Of a stretch of 45,917 bases of DNA, positions 34,226 to 42,155 are shown piece after piece (positions within the stretch are counted from its first letter, which is position 1; every line of letters starts with the position of its first letter). The notes under the pieces are model-generated. The model worked only from the letters and a program-made list of their open reading frames with translations, was not told where the DNA came from and searched no databases. Both the position numbers and the translations under genes were made by a program. The DNA is taken from assembly GCA_947453155.1 (NCBI GenBank), contig CANGFE010000012.1, forward strand, positions 1 to 45,917. The letters are read 5' to 3'. The stretch comes from Beijerinckiaceae bacterium (lineage in GTDB: Bacteria > Pseudomonadota > Alphaproteobacteria > Rhizobiales > Beijerinckiaceae).

Positions 34226-34279
34226 CCTCTCCCTGCCTCAAAACAGGGAGAGGTTTTGTCCGGAATGGTCCGGACAAAA
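34226..34279 (+). terminator. Terminator-like hairpin followed by a second overlapping inverted repeat
   Basis: CCTCTCCCTG and CAGGGAGAGG (34226-34253) form a 10-bp stem around an 8-nt loop and are followed by TTTT, giving an intrinsic terminator after rpsR. Those same T residues begin a second perfect inverted repeat, TTTTGTCCGGA-ATGG-TCCGGACAAAA (34254-34279). The two stems abut at the T-run. The arrangement may reduce rather than abolish read-through into DUF2232 and rplI, allowing unequal expression in the operon. Confidence 0.65.
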
Positions 34280-34335
34280 GGCTGGACGGACTTTTTCCGC
34301 CCTAACCGTTTCCAACGGGACAGTCTGAAAAACGC

Positions 34336-35295
34336 ATGTTGTTCAAAGCCGCCATAGCACTCGGCGCGGGTCTCGCGTCCGCCCTGCTCTTCTTCATTCC
34401 GGTGAAGGGGACCACGGCTGCCATGTTGCTGGCTTTTGTTGGGCCGCTGCCGATCATGATCGCCGGCCTTGGCTTTGGAACCATCACCTCAATTGCCGCA
34501 ACTTTGGCTGGCGCCGCGGCTCTTGCCGTAGCTCTCACGCCCGCTTTCGCGCTGTTCTTCATTCTCACGCTCGGCCTGCCCGCGACCTTGCTGGCCCGTT
34601 TGGCGTCTGCCCGTCGCGATGTGGTTGTGGGCGAGAGCGATGAGACGATTTCCATCCCCGCCTATTCCAAAGGTCAGATGCTGGCCTGGGTTGCCACATT
34701 ATCGTGCTTGATCGCGCTGGTGCCACTCACGGTCATGGCGATGCGCGGCATGGATGTGGATGAAACCGCGCGTCAACTCGCGCCCGCCATCCGCGCTTTC
34801 TTCCGCGGTGAAAGCAATATTCCCTATGCCATGTCAGCGCGTGAATTTGCGCGCATGGCGGTACTCGCTTTCCCGGCCATGTTTGCAGCGTCGAGCACTT
34901 TGATGTTGGCCTTCAATCTGTGGATCGCGGCCAAAGTCGCGCGCACATCCGGTGTGATGGAACGCGAAGACAGCGACATTCCTTTTGAACTGCGCCTGCC
35001 GCGCGACAGTCTCTTTGTGCTCTTTGCCGCCATTGCGGCCTGCACTTTGGGTGAAATGCCGCGCGCCATTGCCTCGACACTGGCAGCAGCCTTCCTCACC
35101 GCCTATGCGCTGCACGGTCTGGCTGTGGTGCATGGATTTTTGCGCGGCAATCCGGTTCGCGGAGCGCTGCTCTTTGGCCTTTATGCCCTCATTGCGATGA
35201 TGGCTTGGCCTCTTCTTCTCACGGCGGCTATCGGCATGTTCGACAGCCTCATTCCCCTCACCCGGCATCGGGCACCCCCGCCCGCTGCTGCTTAA
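34336..35295 (+). CDS. DUF2232 family integral membrane protein
   Basis: This 319-residue protein has about eight hydrophobic segments (for example [37 protein letters not shown] and [20 protein letters not shown]) separated by short loops. It matches the DUF2232/YybS-like group placed between rpsR and rplI in alphaproteobacteria. Function is unknown; the fold recalls energy-coupling substrate-specific components and small permeases, but no binding residues can be pointed to. It ends 23 bp before rplI, so the two are co-transcribed. The start follows a terminator-like region, and no strong Shine-Dalgarno is seen. Confidence 0.82.
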   Translation: MLFKAAIALGAGLASALLFFIPVKGTTAAMLLAFVGPLPIMIAGLGFGTITSIAATLAGAAALAVALTPAFALFFILTLGLPATLLARLASARRDVVVGESDETISIPAYSKGQMLAWVATLSCLIALVPLTVMAMRGMDVDETARQLAPAIRAFFRGESNIPYAMSAREFARMAVLAFPAMFAASSTLMLAFNLWIAAKVARTSGVMEREDSDIPFELRLPRDSLFVLFAAIAACTLGEMPRAIASTLAAAFLTAYALHGLAVVHGFLRGNPVRGALLFGLYALIAMMAWPLLLTAAIGMFDSLIPLTRHRAPPPAAA

Positions 35296-35318
35296 TTTCG
35301 ATTCAAAGGAGTCTTCCC

Positions 35319-35888
35319 ATGCATGTCATTCTTCTCGAACGTATCGCCAAGCTCGGCCAGATGGGCGATGTCGTCCGCGTTAAGGACGGTTTCGCCCGTA
35401 ACTTCCTGCTGCCACGCGGCAAGGCCCTGCGCGCCAACGAATCCAACAAGAAGCATTTTGAAGGCCAGCGCGCACAGCTCGAAGCCCGCAATCTGGAACT
35501 GAAGAAGGAAGCTCAGGCTGTGGCCGATAAGGTCGACGGCAAGACTTTCGTCATCATCCGCCAGGCGGGTGAAACCGGCCAGCTCTACGGCTCGGTCTCG
35601 ACGCGCGACATTGCTGAAGCCATTACCGCTGGCGGCGTGTCTGTGAACCGCAATCAGGTTGTGCTCTCGACCCCGATCAAGAACCTCGGCCTGCACACTC
35701 TGCCCGTGCAGATGCATGCGGAAGTTGAAGCCAAGATCGTCGTCAACGTCGCCCGCTCGGCCGACGAAGCTGAACGTCAGGCCAAGGGCGAAGAGCTCAA
35801 TACGATCGAAGAAACCTCGCTCGATGATCTGGGCCTCGAAGTCGGCGCGGCACTGGCTGATGCCGGCGGCAGCCTCGGCGACCGCTAA
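35319..35888 (+). CDS. rplI: 50S ribosomal protein L9
   Basis: The ATG at 35319, after AAAGGAG, begins the canonical [29 protein letters not shown] with the L9 signature; the protein has 189 residues. The N-domain and long connecting helix are followed by the C-domain ([36 protein letters not shown]). About 40 extra residues follow ([22 protein letters not shown]), an acidic tail absent from the 149-residue E. coli protein but usual in Hyphomicrobiales. A strong terminator follows directly. Confidence 0.97.
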   Translation: MHVILLERIAKLGQMGDVVRVKDGFARNFLLPRGKALRANESNKKHFEGQRAQLEARNLELKKEAQAVADKVDGKTFVIIRQAGETGQLYGSVSTRDIAEAITAGGVSVNRNQVVLSTPIKNLGLHTLPVQMHAEVEAKIVVNVARSADEAERQAKGEELNTIEETSLDDLGLEVGAALADAGGSLGDR

Positions 35889-35910
35889 GCTTCTTTCGCT
35901 TTCCAAAGCA

Positions 35911-35941
35911 AAGCCCGCGACGCAAGTCGCGGGCTTTTTTT
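35911..35941 (+). terminator. Intrinsic terminator after rplI
   Basis: AAGCCCGCGAC and GTCGCGGGCTT pair across a GCAA tetraloop, and the stem runs into seven T residues (35935-35941). It lies 22 bp after the rplI stop and ends the ribosomal operon. Confidence 0.92.
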
Positions 35942-36006
35942 GTTGCCGATCCCGCCCAAAACGGTTCAGCTCAAGCTGTTCTTTGATTCATTTTGGGAGG
36001 CACGCC

Positions 36007-36597
36007 ATGCGTTTGGTGCTCGCCATTTGTTGTTTGATGATGCCGGGGGCCGCACAGGCCATTACCCTCACCCAGAAAGGTGATGCCGCCTATCTGTCTG
36101 GAGCCATCACGCCGGGGGCTTATGTCACTCTGCGCGAATTTCTGGCCGAACCACGCAGCACAAAGTTGCGCGTCCTTTATCTGACAAGCCCGGGGGGCAA
36201 AGTCGAAGATGCAACGCTGATGGCGCGTGATATTCGGCGCGCTGGTCTCATCACGGCTGTTGATGGCACGAAACCCTGCCGAAGCGCCTGCACCATGCTG
36301 TTTGCTGCTGGCGTCTCGCGCCATTACTTCAATCACGCAAAGGTCAAGGATGAATTGCTCGACAAATATCAAGGCCGCGCTGGTCTCGGCTACCATCAAG
36401 CTCACGGGTCGGGCATTTCAGGAAAAGAACGCACCTATAGTGGGCGCGGCACACAGAATCTGATCAATGTCTATTATGAGCATGGCAGTCCGGCGGCAGC
36501 CGGTTTTGCGACCAAAGCAGGCCAAAACCAGATGTATTTTGTCTCCGGCCCAACTGCACTCGCCAATGGTCTGGCCACTTCTCTTTCGCCCCCATGA
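36007..36597 (+). CDS. Periplasmic ClpP-like serine hydrolase (COG3904 type)
   Basis: The ATG at 36007, preceded by GGGAGG, opens a signal peptide (MRLVLAICCLMMPGAAQA), giving 196 residues. The mature part has the clan-SK features of periplasmic ClpP-like proteins: YLTSPGGKVEDATLMARDIR (oxyanion-loop region), CRSACTMLFAAGVSRHYF with the candidate nucleophile serine between cysteines, and LGYHQAHGSG with a candidate catalytic histidine. Substrates of this group are unknown. It stands alone between the rplI terminator and the dnaB gene, in the same direction. Confidence 0.75.
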   Translation: MRLVLAICCLMMPGAAQAITLTQKGDAAYLSGAITPGAYVTLREFLAEPRSTKLRVLYLTSPGGKVEDATLMARDIRRAGLITAVDGTKPCRSACTMLFAAGVSRHYFNHAKVKDELLDKYQGRAGLGYHQAHGSGISGKERTYSGRGTQNLINVYYEHGSPAAAGFATKAGQNQMYFVSGPTALANGLATSLSPP

Positions 36598-36794
36598 GTC
36601 AAGATCAACTTTTGTGCTTTGTGAGAGCCTGTGCGTAACGGGAATGATCTCGCTCTTGCGCAATTGTGTATGTGTCAAGGCCTCGCAGTTATGCGCGAAG
36701 GGTGCCATGACAAACGCCCCGGCGCGGACGTCATCTTCCGCTAAGGGTCCAACAAAAAAACCGCCTGCCCCGAACTCTGGAAGTCTGAGACGTC

Positions 36795-38297
36795 ATGTCC
36801 GCCGTCGAACAATATACCGGTCGTTTCAATCTCGTGCCGGCGGATCCGTCTGCGCCCGCCTATCGGACGCCCCCGCATAATATCGAAGCTGAACAAGCTT
36901 TGCTCGGCGCGATCCTCGTCAACAACGAGGCCTATGATCGCGTCTCGGATTTTCTTGCCCCCGACCATTTTTCCGAAGAATTGCACCGGCGCGTCTATGA
37001 CGTGATGATGCAGCTGATCAAGGCGGGCAAGATTGCGACGCCCGTCACGCTCAAGACATTTCTCGGCGATCATGATTTGGGCGGCATTACCCTGCCGCAA
37101 TATTTGGCGCGTCTGGCGGCCGAAGCCACCACCGTCATCAATGCGCATGATTATGGCCGCACGATTTATGATCTGGCGGTGCGCCGCCACCTGATCAACA
37201 TTGGCGAAGACATCGTCAACACGGCCTATGATGCGCCCGTCGATGCGGCGCCGCGCACCCAAATTGAAGAGGCGGAACGCCGCCTCTATGAAATTGCCGA
37301 ACAGGGCAAATATGACGGCGGCTTCCAGACCTTCCATTCCGCGCTGAAGTCGGCGGTCGATATGGCCGCCAATGCCTATGAGCGCGACGGCAAGCTCGCC
37401 GGTATTTCGACCGGCATGATCGACCTCGACAAGAAAATGGGTGGCCTGCAGCGCTCCGACCTTGTGATTGTCGCAGGTCGTCCGGGCATGGGTAAGACGG
37501 CGCTCGCCACCAATATCGCTTTCAACATTGCCAAGGCCTATGAGAGCCGCCTCAAACCTGATGGCACGCATGAGACGATCAATGGCGGCATTGTCGGTTT
37601 CTTCTCGCTCGAAATGGCGGCCGAGCAATTGGCAACACGTATCATCGCCGAGCAATCGGGCGTGGCGGGTTATAAAATCCGTCGTGGTGATATGACCGAG
37701 CAGGAATTCCACCGCATCGTGGAAGCTTCCAAACAGATGCAGCAGATTCCCTTCTACATCGACCAGACAGGCGGCATTTCGATCGCCCAGCTGGCTGCGC
37801 GTGCGCGCCGCCTCAAGCGCCAGCGTGGCCTTGATCTTCTGGTGGTGGACTATTTGCAGCTGCTCACCGGCTCCAAGAGCAAGGGCGAAAACCGCGTGCA
37901 GGAATTGACCGAAATCACCACCGGTCTGAAAGCCCTCGCCAAAGAGATGAACGTGCCGATCATGGCGCTGTCACAATTATCGCGTCAGGTGGAAAACCGT
38001 GACGACAAGCGCCCGCAATTGTCGGACTTGCGTGAATCGGGCTCGATCGAACAGGACGCCGACGTGGTCTGCTTCGTCTATCGCGAAGAATATTATCTCA
38101 ATGCCAAGCAGCCGATGCCGGGCACGCCCGAGCATATGACCTGGCAGACCGAGATGGACCGCGTGCATGGCCGCGCTGAAGTGATCATCGGCAAACAGCG
38201 TCACGGCCCCACGGGCACGGTGGAACTGTCGTTCGAAGCGGAAATGACGCGCTTCGGCAATCTCGCACAGGATGATCATCTGCCGGAGCAGATGTGA
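36795..38297 (+). CDS. dnaB: Replicative DNA helicase DnaB
   Basis: This 500-residue helicase has the N-terminal primase-interaction domain (PPHNIEAEQALLGAILVNNEAYDRV, DHFSEELHRRVYDVM). The RecA-like ATPase domain follows, with GRPGMGKTALATNIAF (Walker A around residue 230), FFSLEMAAEQLATR and LLVVDYLQLLTG (Walker B). ALSQLSRQVENRDDKRPQLSDLRESGSIEQDAD completes the family signature. It unwinds DNA as a hexameric ring at the fork. The start is preceded by a 197-bp gap in which I saw no strong promoter. It overlaps alr by 4 bp (GTGA). No intein is present. Confidence 0.98.
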   Translation: MSAVEQYTGRFNLVPADPSAPAYRTPPHNIEAEQALLGAILVNNEAYDRVSDFLAPDHFSEELHRRVYDVMMQLIKAGKIATPVTLKTFLGDHDLGGITLPQYLARLAAEATTVINAHDYGRTIYDLAVRRHLINIGEDIVNTAYDAPVDAAPRTQIEEAERRLYEIAEQGKYDGGFQTFHSALKSAVDMAANAYERDGKLAGISTGMIDLDKKMGGLQRSDLVIVAGRPGMGKTALATNIAFNIAKAYESRLKPDGTHETINGGIVGFFSLEMAAEQLATRIIAEQSGVAGYKIRRGDMTEQEFHRIVEASKQMQQIPFYIDQTGGISIAQLAARARRLKRQRGLDLLVVDYLQLLTGSKSKGENRVQELTEITTGLKALAKEMNVPIMALSQLSRQVENRDDKRPQLSDLRESGSIEQDADVVCFVYREEYYLNAKQPMPGTPEHMTWQTEMDRVHGRAEVIIGKQRHGPTGTVELSFEAEMTRFGNLAQDDHLPEQM

Positions 38298-39397
38298 GCG
38301 TCGTGACTTTTTCGTCCGGCCCCCAGCGCGAGGAGGCGCAAGCCATCCTCACCATTGATCTTGGCGCGCTCGCCGAGAATTGGACGCTGTTGTCGGCACG
38401 CGTTGAGCCTGCCGAATGCGGCGCTGTGGTGAAAGCCGATGCTTATGGCACCGGTATTGAAGCGGCGGTTCCCGCTCTTGCAAAGGCTGGTTGCAAAACA
38501 TTCTTTGTCGCCCATGCGAGCGAAGGCGTGCGCGTGCGCAAAGTGGCGCCGCAGGCCACGATCTATGTGTTGAATGGTCTTTTGCCACAGTCGATCCCGA
38601 CGTTGATCGCGCATGATTTGCGTCCAGTCTTGGGCTCGATGGACAATGTGGCAGCTTGGCAAAATGTGCCGGGCATGCGCGCTTGTGCTTTGCATGTCGA
38701 TACCGGCATGAACCGTTTGGGTCTCGCGCCGCATGATGTGGCTGGCGCGATGAGCAAAAATATTGCGGTCGATCTTTTGATGACGCATTTCGTCTCGTCG
38801 GAAGAGGCGAGTGATGCGACCAATGATATTCAGATCGCGCGCTTTGCTGCCATTCGCAACGCCGCCCCGCATGCGCGCACGTCGCTGGCCAATTCATCTG
38901 GGCTGTTTCTGCCGCAAAAACCTTATGGCGATCTCGTGCGTCCCGGTTATGCGCTTTATGGTGGCAATCCGACGCCTGACCAAAAAAATCCCATGCGCGC
39001 CGTGGTCAGCCTCGAAGCGCCGCTTCTGCAAATCCGTACAATCGAGGGTGGCGATAAGGTTGGCTATAATGCGCAATGGACCGCCAAGCGCCGCACGAAA
39101 CTAGCGACCATTGGCATTGGCTATGCCGACGGCCTGCCGCGCGCCGCGATGGCCACAGACATTCGCCCCGGTGGTGAAGCGATGGTGGCGGGTGTGCGCT
39201 GTCCTTTCGCGGGACGCGTGTCGATGGATCTCACTGTGATTGACGTGAGCGATGTGACCGATGCCGCGCTGAAAGACGCGCGCGCGCAATTGCTGTGCGA
39301 AGAGATCACGGTGGATGATCTGGGCCTGCGTTCAGCCACGATCGGCTATGAGATTTTGACGCGGCTCGGCGCGCGTTATCATCGGCGCTACATTTAA
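38294..39397 (+). CDS. alr: Alanine racemase
   Basis: This 367-residue enzyme has the PLP lysine at residue 47 in VVKADAYGTG and the opposing catalytic tyrosine near 257 in KVGYNAQWTA. ATIGIGYADGLPR and GRVSMDLTVIDVSDV follow, as in fold-III alanine racemases. It supplies D-alanine for peptidoglycan. The GTG start overlaps the dnaB TGA (GTGA), and the dnaB-alr order is well conserved in alphaproteobacteria. A block of palindromic repeats follows directly after the stop. Confidence 0.96.
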   Translation: MSVVTFSSGPQREEAQAILTIDLGALAENWTLLSARVEPAECGAVVKADAYGTGIEAAVPALAKAGCKTFFVAHASEGVRVRKVAPQATIYVLNGLLPQSIPTLIAHDLRPVLGSMDNVAAWQNVPGMRACALHVDTGMNRLGLAPHDVAGAMSKNIAVDLLMTHFVSSEEASDATNDIQIARFAAIRNAAPHARTSLANSSGLFLPQKPYGDLVRPGYALYGGNPTPDQKNPMRAVVSLEAPLLQIRTIEGGDKVGYNAQWTAKRRTKLATIGIGYADGLPRAAMATDIRPGGEAMVAGVRCPFAGRVSMDLTVIDVSDVTDAALKDARAQLLCEEITVDDLGLRSATIGYEILTRLGARYHRRYI

Positions 39398-39400
39398 CGG

Positions 39401-39840
39401 CTCGGCATTGCGCGGCGCGAACTTACGCAACATGGGTGCTATGGATTGCCACGTCGGGCTTTGCCCTCCTCGCAATGACGGGGCTGGGAGTGGTGCATGT
39501 TTTCTTACAGCGCGTGCTCCAGCCAACACGCAAGCCACCTCACCGTCGTCATTGCGAGGAGCGCAGCGACGCGGCAATCCATGGCGCGAACCTGCGCAGC
39601 ATGGGTGCTATGGATTGCCACGTCGGGCTTTGCCCTCCTCGCAATGACGGGGCTGGGCGTGGTGCATGTTTTCTTACAGCGCGTGCTCCAGCCAACACGC
39701 AAGCCACCTCTCCGTCGTCATTGCGAGAAGCGCAGCGACGCGGCAATCCATGGCGCGAACATGCGCAGCATGGGTGCTGTGGATTGCCGCGTCGGGCCTT
39801 GCCCTCCTCGCAATGACGGGGTTGGGGGTGGCAGATTCTG
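39401..39840. repeat. Tandem array of dispersed palindromic element, 169-bp period
   Basis: Two complete 103-bp elements (39547-39649 and 39716-39818) start CGTCATTGCGAG and end CGCAATGACG, with GGCAATCCATGG facing a matching TGGATTGC inside. A left-truncated copy occupies about 39401-39480. The copies are separated by nearly identical 66-bp spacers (39481-39546 and 39650-39715) containing GCATGTTTTCTTACAGCGCG. Copies differ by only a few substitutions, so the duplication looks recent. The whole 525-bp gap between alr and radA holds no supported gene; long open frames across it come from the repeat period and show no start signals. Confidence 0.9.
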
Positions 39841-39922
39841 TCGCCTCACGTTTTAGCACCCCTAGCCAAGTTGCGTTTGTTCTGGTATTGTTCTCATCTT
39901 GAATCGACGAGAGGCAATTTCC

Positions 39923-41335
39923 ATGGCCAAGGCCCGTTCCCAATTTGTTTGCCAGAGCTGCGGCGCTTTGAGCCAAAAATGGGCGGGGCGCTGTGAGGCC
40001 TGCGGCGAGTGGAACTCCATCATTGAGGAAACGGGGAGCTCCGGCATCGGCGCCCAGCAGGCGATTGGCGCGCGCAAGGGCCGTGTCTTTGCTCTTGAAG
40101 GGCTTGATGGCGAAAACCGCCCCGCCCCGCGCATTGTCACCGGCATTGGTGAACTTGACCGCGTCACCGGCGGCGGCTTTGTGCCAGGCTCTGTGCTGCT
40201 GCTCGGCGGCGAACCCGGCATCGGCAAATCCACCCTTTTGATCCAGAGCTGTGCCACTCTGGCCAATAAGGGCCATCGGGTTGTCTATATATCGGGCGAA
40301 GAAGCGGTGGCGCAGGTACGGCTGCGCGCCGAGCGACTGGGCCTTGCCAAAGCACCCGTGGAACTCGCCGCAGAAACCAGCGTCGAAGATATTGTCGCCA
40401 CGCTCTCGCAAGGTGAGCGTCCTGCTTTGGTTGTGATCGACTCCATCCAGACCATGTGGACGGACAAGGTTGAAGCAACGCCCGGCACGGTGACGCAGGT
40501 GCGCGGTGCCGCCCAAGCTCTCATCCGCTATGCCAAAACCACCGGCGCCACGGTCATTCTCGTTGGCCATGTCACCAAGGATGGACAGATTGCCGGTCCG
40601 CGTGTGGTTGAACATATGGTCGATGCCGTGGTCTCGTTTGAAGGCGATGGCGGCCACCATTTCCGCATTTTGCGCGCGGTGAAAAACCGCTTCGGGCCGA
40701 CAGATGAAATCGGCGTTTTTGAAATGACAGGTCTTGGCCTGTCGGAAGTCTCCAATCCCTCGGCCCTGTTCCTAGCGGGCCGTGACGCCTCGGCGCCGGG
40801 CGCTGCCGTCTTTGCCGGCATGGAAGGCACAAGGCCCGTGCTCGTTGAAATACAGGCCTTGGTGGCCCCCTCTTCGCTCGGCACACCGCGCCGCGCCGTG
40901 GTGGGCTGGGAATCCTCGCGCCTGTCCATGGTCATCGCGGTGCTGGAAGCCCATGCGGGCGTGCGGCTAGGCCAGCATGACGTCTATCTGAATGTGGCGG
41001 GCGGGCTCAAAATCGGCGAGCCTGCGGCTGATCTGGCCGCGGCGGCTGCTCTCATCTCATCACTGACGGGAGCGCGTCTGCCGGCCGATACGGTGTTTTT
41101 TGGCGAAATCGGCCTCTCGGGCGCCATTCGCCCCGTGGTTCACACCGGATTGCGCCTCAAAGAGGCGGCGAAACTGGGCTTTGCCAGCGCCGTGGCGCCA
41201 GCCTCCGTGCGAGAGGGTGAAACGCCTGCCATTCCGACACGCGCCTGCGGCCATATTTCAGCTTTGGTGGTAGATATTGCGGCCGGCAGCACGCAAGAAC
41301 GCGATCGCCCGCGACCTCAAGCTGTGCGCGCGTGA
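39923..41335 (+). CDS. radA: DNA repair protein RadA
   Basis: The ATG at 39923 gives 470 residues; an upstream TTG in frame at 39899 is unlikely. A four-cysteine zinc finger (Cys10, 13, 24, 27) opens the protein, followed by a RecA-like ATPase with GGEPGIGKSTLLIQ near residue 95 and the RadA-specific KNRFGPTDEIGVFEM. A C-terminal Lon-protease-like domain follows, with DVYLNVAGGLKIGEPAADLAAAAAL. RadA promotes branch migration in recombination. A 24-residue tail rich in Arg and Pro ends the protein. It begins the radA-cvpA-purF stretch. Confidence 0.97.
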   Translation: MAKARSQFVCQSCGALSQKWAGRCEACGEWNSIIEETGSSGIGAQQAIGARKGRVFALEGLDGENRPAPRIVTGIGELDRVTGGGFVPGSVLLLGGEPGIGKSTLLIQSCATLANKGHRVVYISGEEAVAQVRLRAERLGLAKAPVELAAETSVEDIVATLSQGERPALVVIDSIQTMWTDKVEATPGTVTQVRGAAQALIRYAKTTGATVILVGHVTKDGQIAGPRVVEHMVDAVVSFEGDGGHHFRILRAVKNRFGPTDEIGVFEMTGLGLSEVSNPSALFLAGRDASAPGAAVFAGMEGTRPVLVEIQALVAPSSLGTPRRAVVGWESSRLSMVIAVLEAHAGVRLGQHDVYLNVAGGLKIGEPAADLAAAAALISSLTGARLPADTVFFGEIGLSGAIRPVVHTGLRLKEAAKLGFASAVAPASVREGETPAIPTRACGHISALVVDIAAGSTQERDRPRPQAVRA

Positions 41336-41360
41336 GTTGTGCGCAGAGGCGCCAAAAGGG

Positions 41361-41390
41361 GTGACGGGACTGAAGTCATTGGGCTATAGA
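41361..41390 (+). promoter_or_regulatory. Possible promoter of the cvpA-purF unit
   Basis: GTGACG (41361-41366) and TATAGA (41385-41390) are separated by 18 bp, each matching the vegetative consensus at four of six positions. They lie about 65 bp upstream of cvpA, in the 119-bp gap after radA. Support is limited. Confidence 0.3.
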
Positions 41391-41454
41391 GGTCGCGCGC
41401 GAGCGAACCTCGCGTTTCCGTGAGTCGTGCCTGCCGTCTAAGGCTTTTGAAATC

Positions 41455-42030
41455 ATGCCCTCATATCTCGATCTTGGACTGATCATCATCGTCCTGATCT
41501 CGGCCTTGCTTTCGATGTTGCGCGGCTTCACGCGCGAAGTGCTTGCCATTGCTTCCTGGGCTATTGCGGCTTTTGCTGCTTACCAATTCCACCCGCTGCT
41601 TTTGCCAACGATGAAAAATTACATCGGCAAAGAACAATTGGCGCTGGCGGCTGCCGTTGCGGCCATCTTCTTTGGCACGCTGATTGTCGTGTCGATCATT
41701 ACGGTGAAATTGTCGGACGTGATTTTGGACTCGCGCATTGGCGCGCTGGACCGTTCGCTCGGTTTCGTCTTTGGCGCGGTGCGCGGGCTGCTGCTCTGCG
41801 TTGTCGCCTTCTACTTCTATTCCTGGCTTGTGCCGCCCAAGAACCAGCCCGACTGGATCAAGACTTCGCGCACAGCCCCCATCCTGACCGTCACTGGCGA
41901 GGGCCTGTTGGCCATGCTGCCAGATGATCCGGAAGGCATGATGAAATCTTTCCGTCGCCCAAAAGGTGACGAGCCGACGCCGGAAGAAAATGTTCCGCCT
42001 GCCACGTCCCAACCGGGGCGTCGCACGTAA
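41455..42030 (+). CDS. cvpA: CvpA family membrane protein
   Basis: This 191-residue protein has four hydrophobic segments: LGLIIIVLISALLSMLRGF at the start, AIASWAIAAFAAYQF, ALAAAVAAIFFGTLIVVSII and GFVFGAVRGLLLCVVAFYF. The intervening GALDRSLGFVFGAVRG motif is the CvpA signature. The C-terminal 50 residues are proline-rich and cytoplasmic. The family was named for colicin V production in E. coli; its molecular role is unclear, with links to envelope homeostasis. cvpA directly before purF is a long-conserved pair, as here (126 bp apart). Confidence 0.93.
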   Translation: MPSYLDLGLIIIVLISALLSMLRGFTREVLAIASWAIAAFAAYQFHPLLLPTMKNYIGKEQLALAAAVAAIFFGTLIVVSIITVKLSDVILDSRIGALDRSLGFVFGAVRGLLLCVVAFYFYSWLVPPKNQPDWIKTSRTAPILTVTGEGLLAMLPDDPEGMMKSFRRPKGDEPTPEENVPPATSQPGRRT

Positions 42031-42155
42031 CAGTTTTGACGGTGTGAAGGCCCCCCGTGCGGATTCGCGCATGTGACAGGGGCGTCGGCAAGACTTATGG
42101 AGAGGCGTGTCATCTCGCGGCACGCCACAGGCCCGATGGTCCGATGGAGACAGCC

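Noticed and set aside
36598..36794. Small gene or clear promoter in the gap before dnaB
   Set aside because: No frame with a good start and no near-consensus -35/-10 pair was seen; the region presumably holds the dnaB promoter.
36741..37712. Long open frame (323 codons) antisense to dnaB
   Set aside because: It mirrors the codon bias of dnaB on the other strand and shows no recognisable domain.
39401..39840. Possible CRISPR array
   Set aside because: The spacers are nearly identical and 66 bp long, the repeat is a 103-bp palindrome, and no cas gene is present.
39436..39856. Overlapping open frames of 119-126 codons across the alr-radA gap
   Set aside because: They arise from the 169-bp repeat period, recur in several frames, and lack ribosome-binding sites or family similarity.
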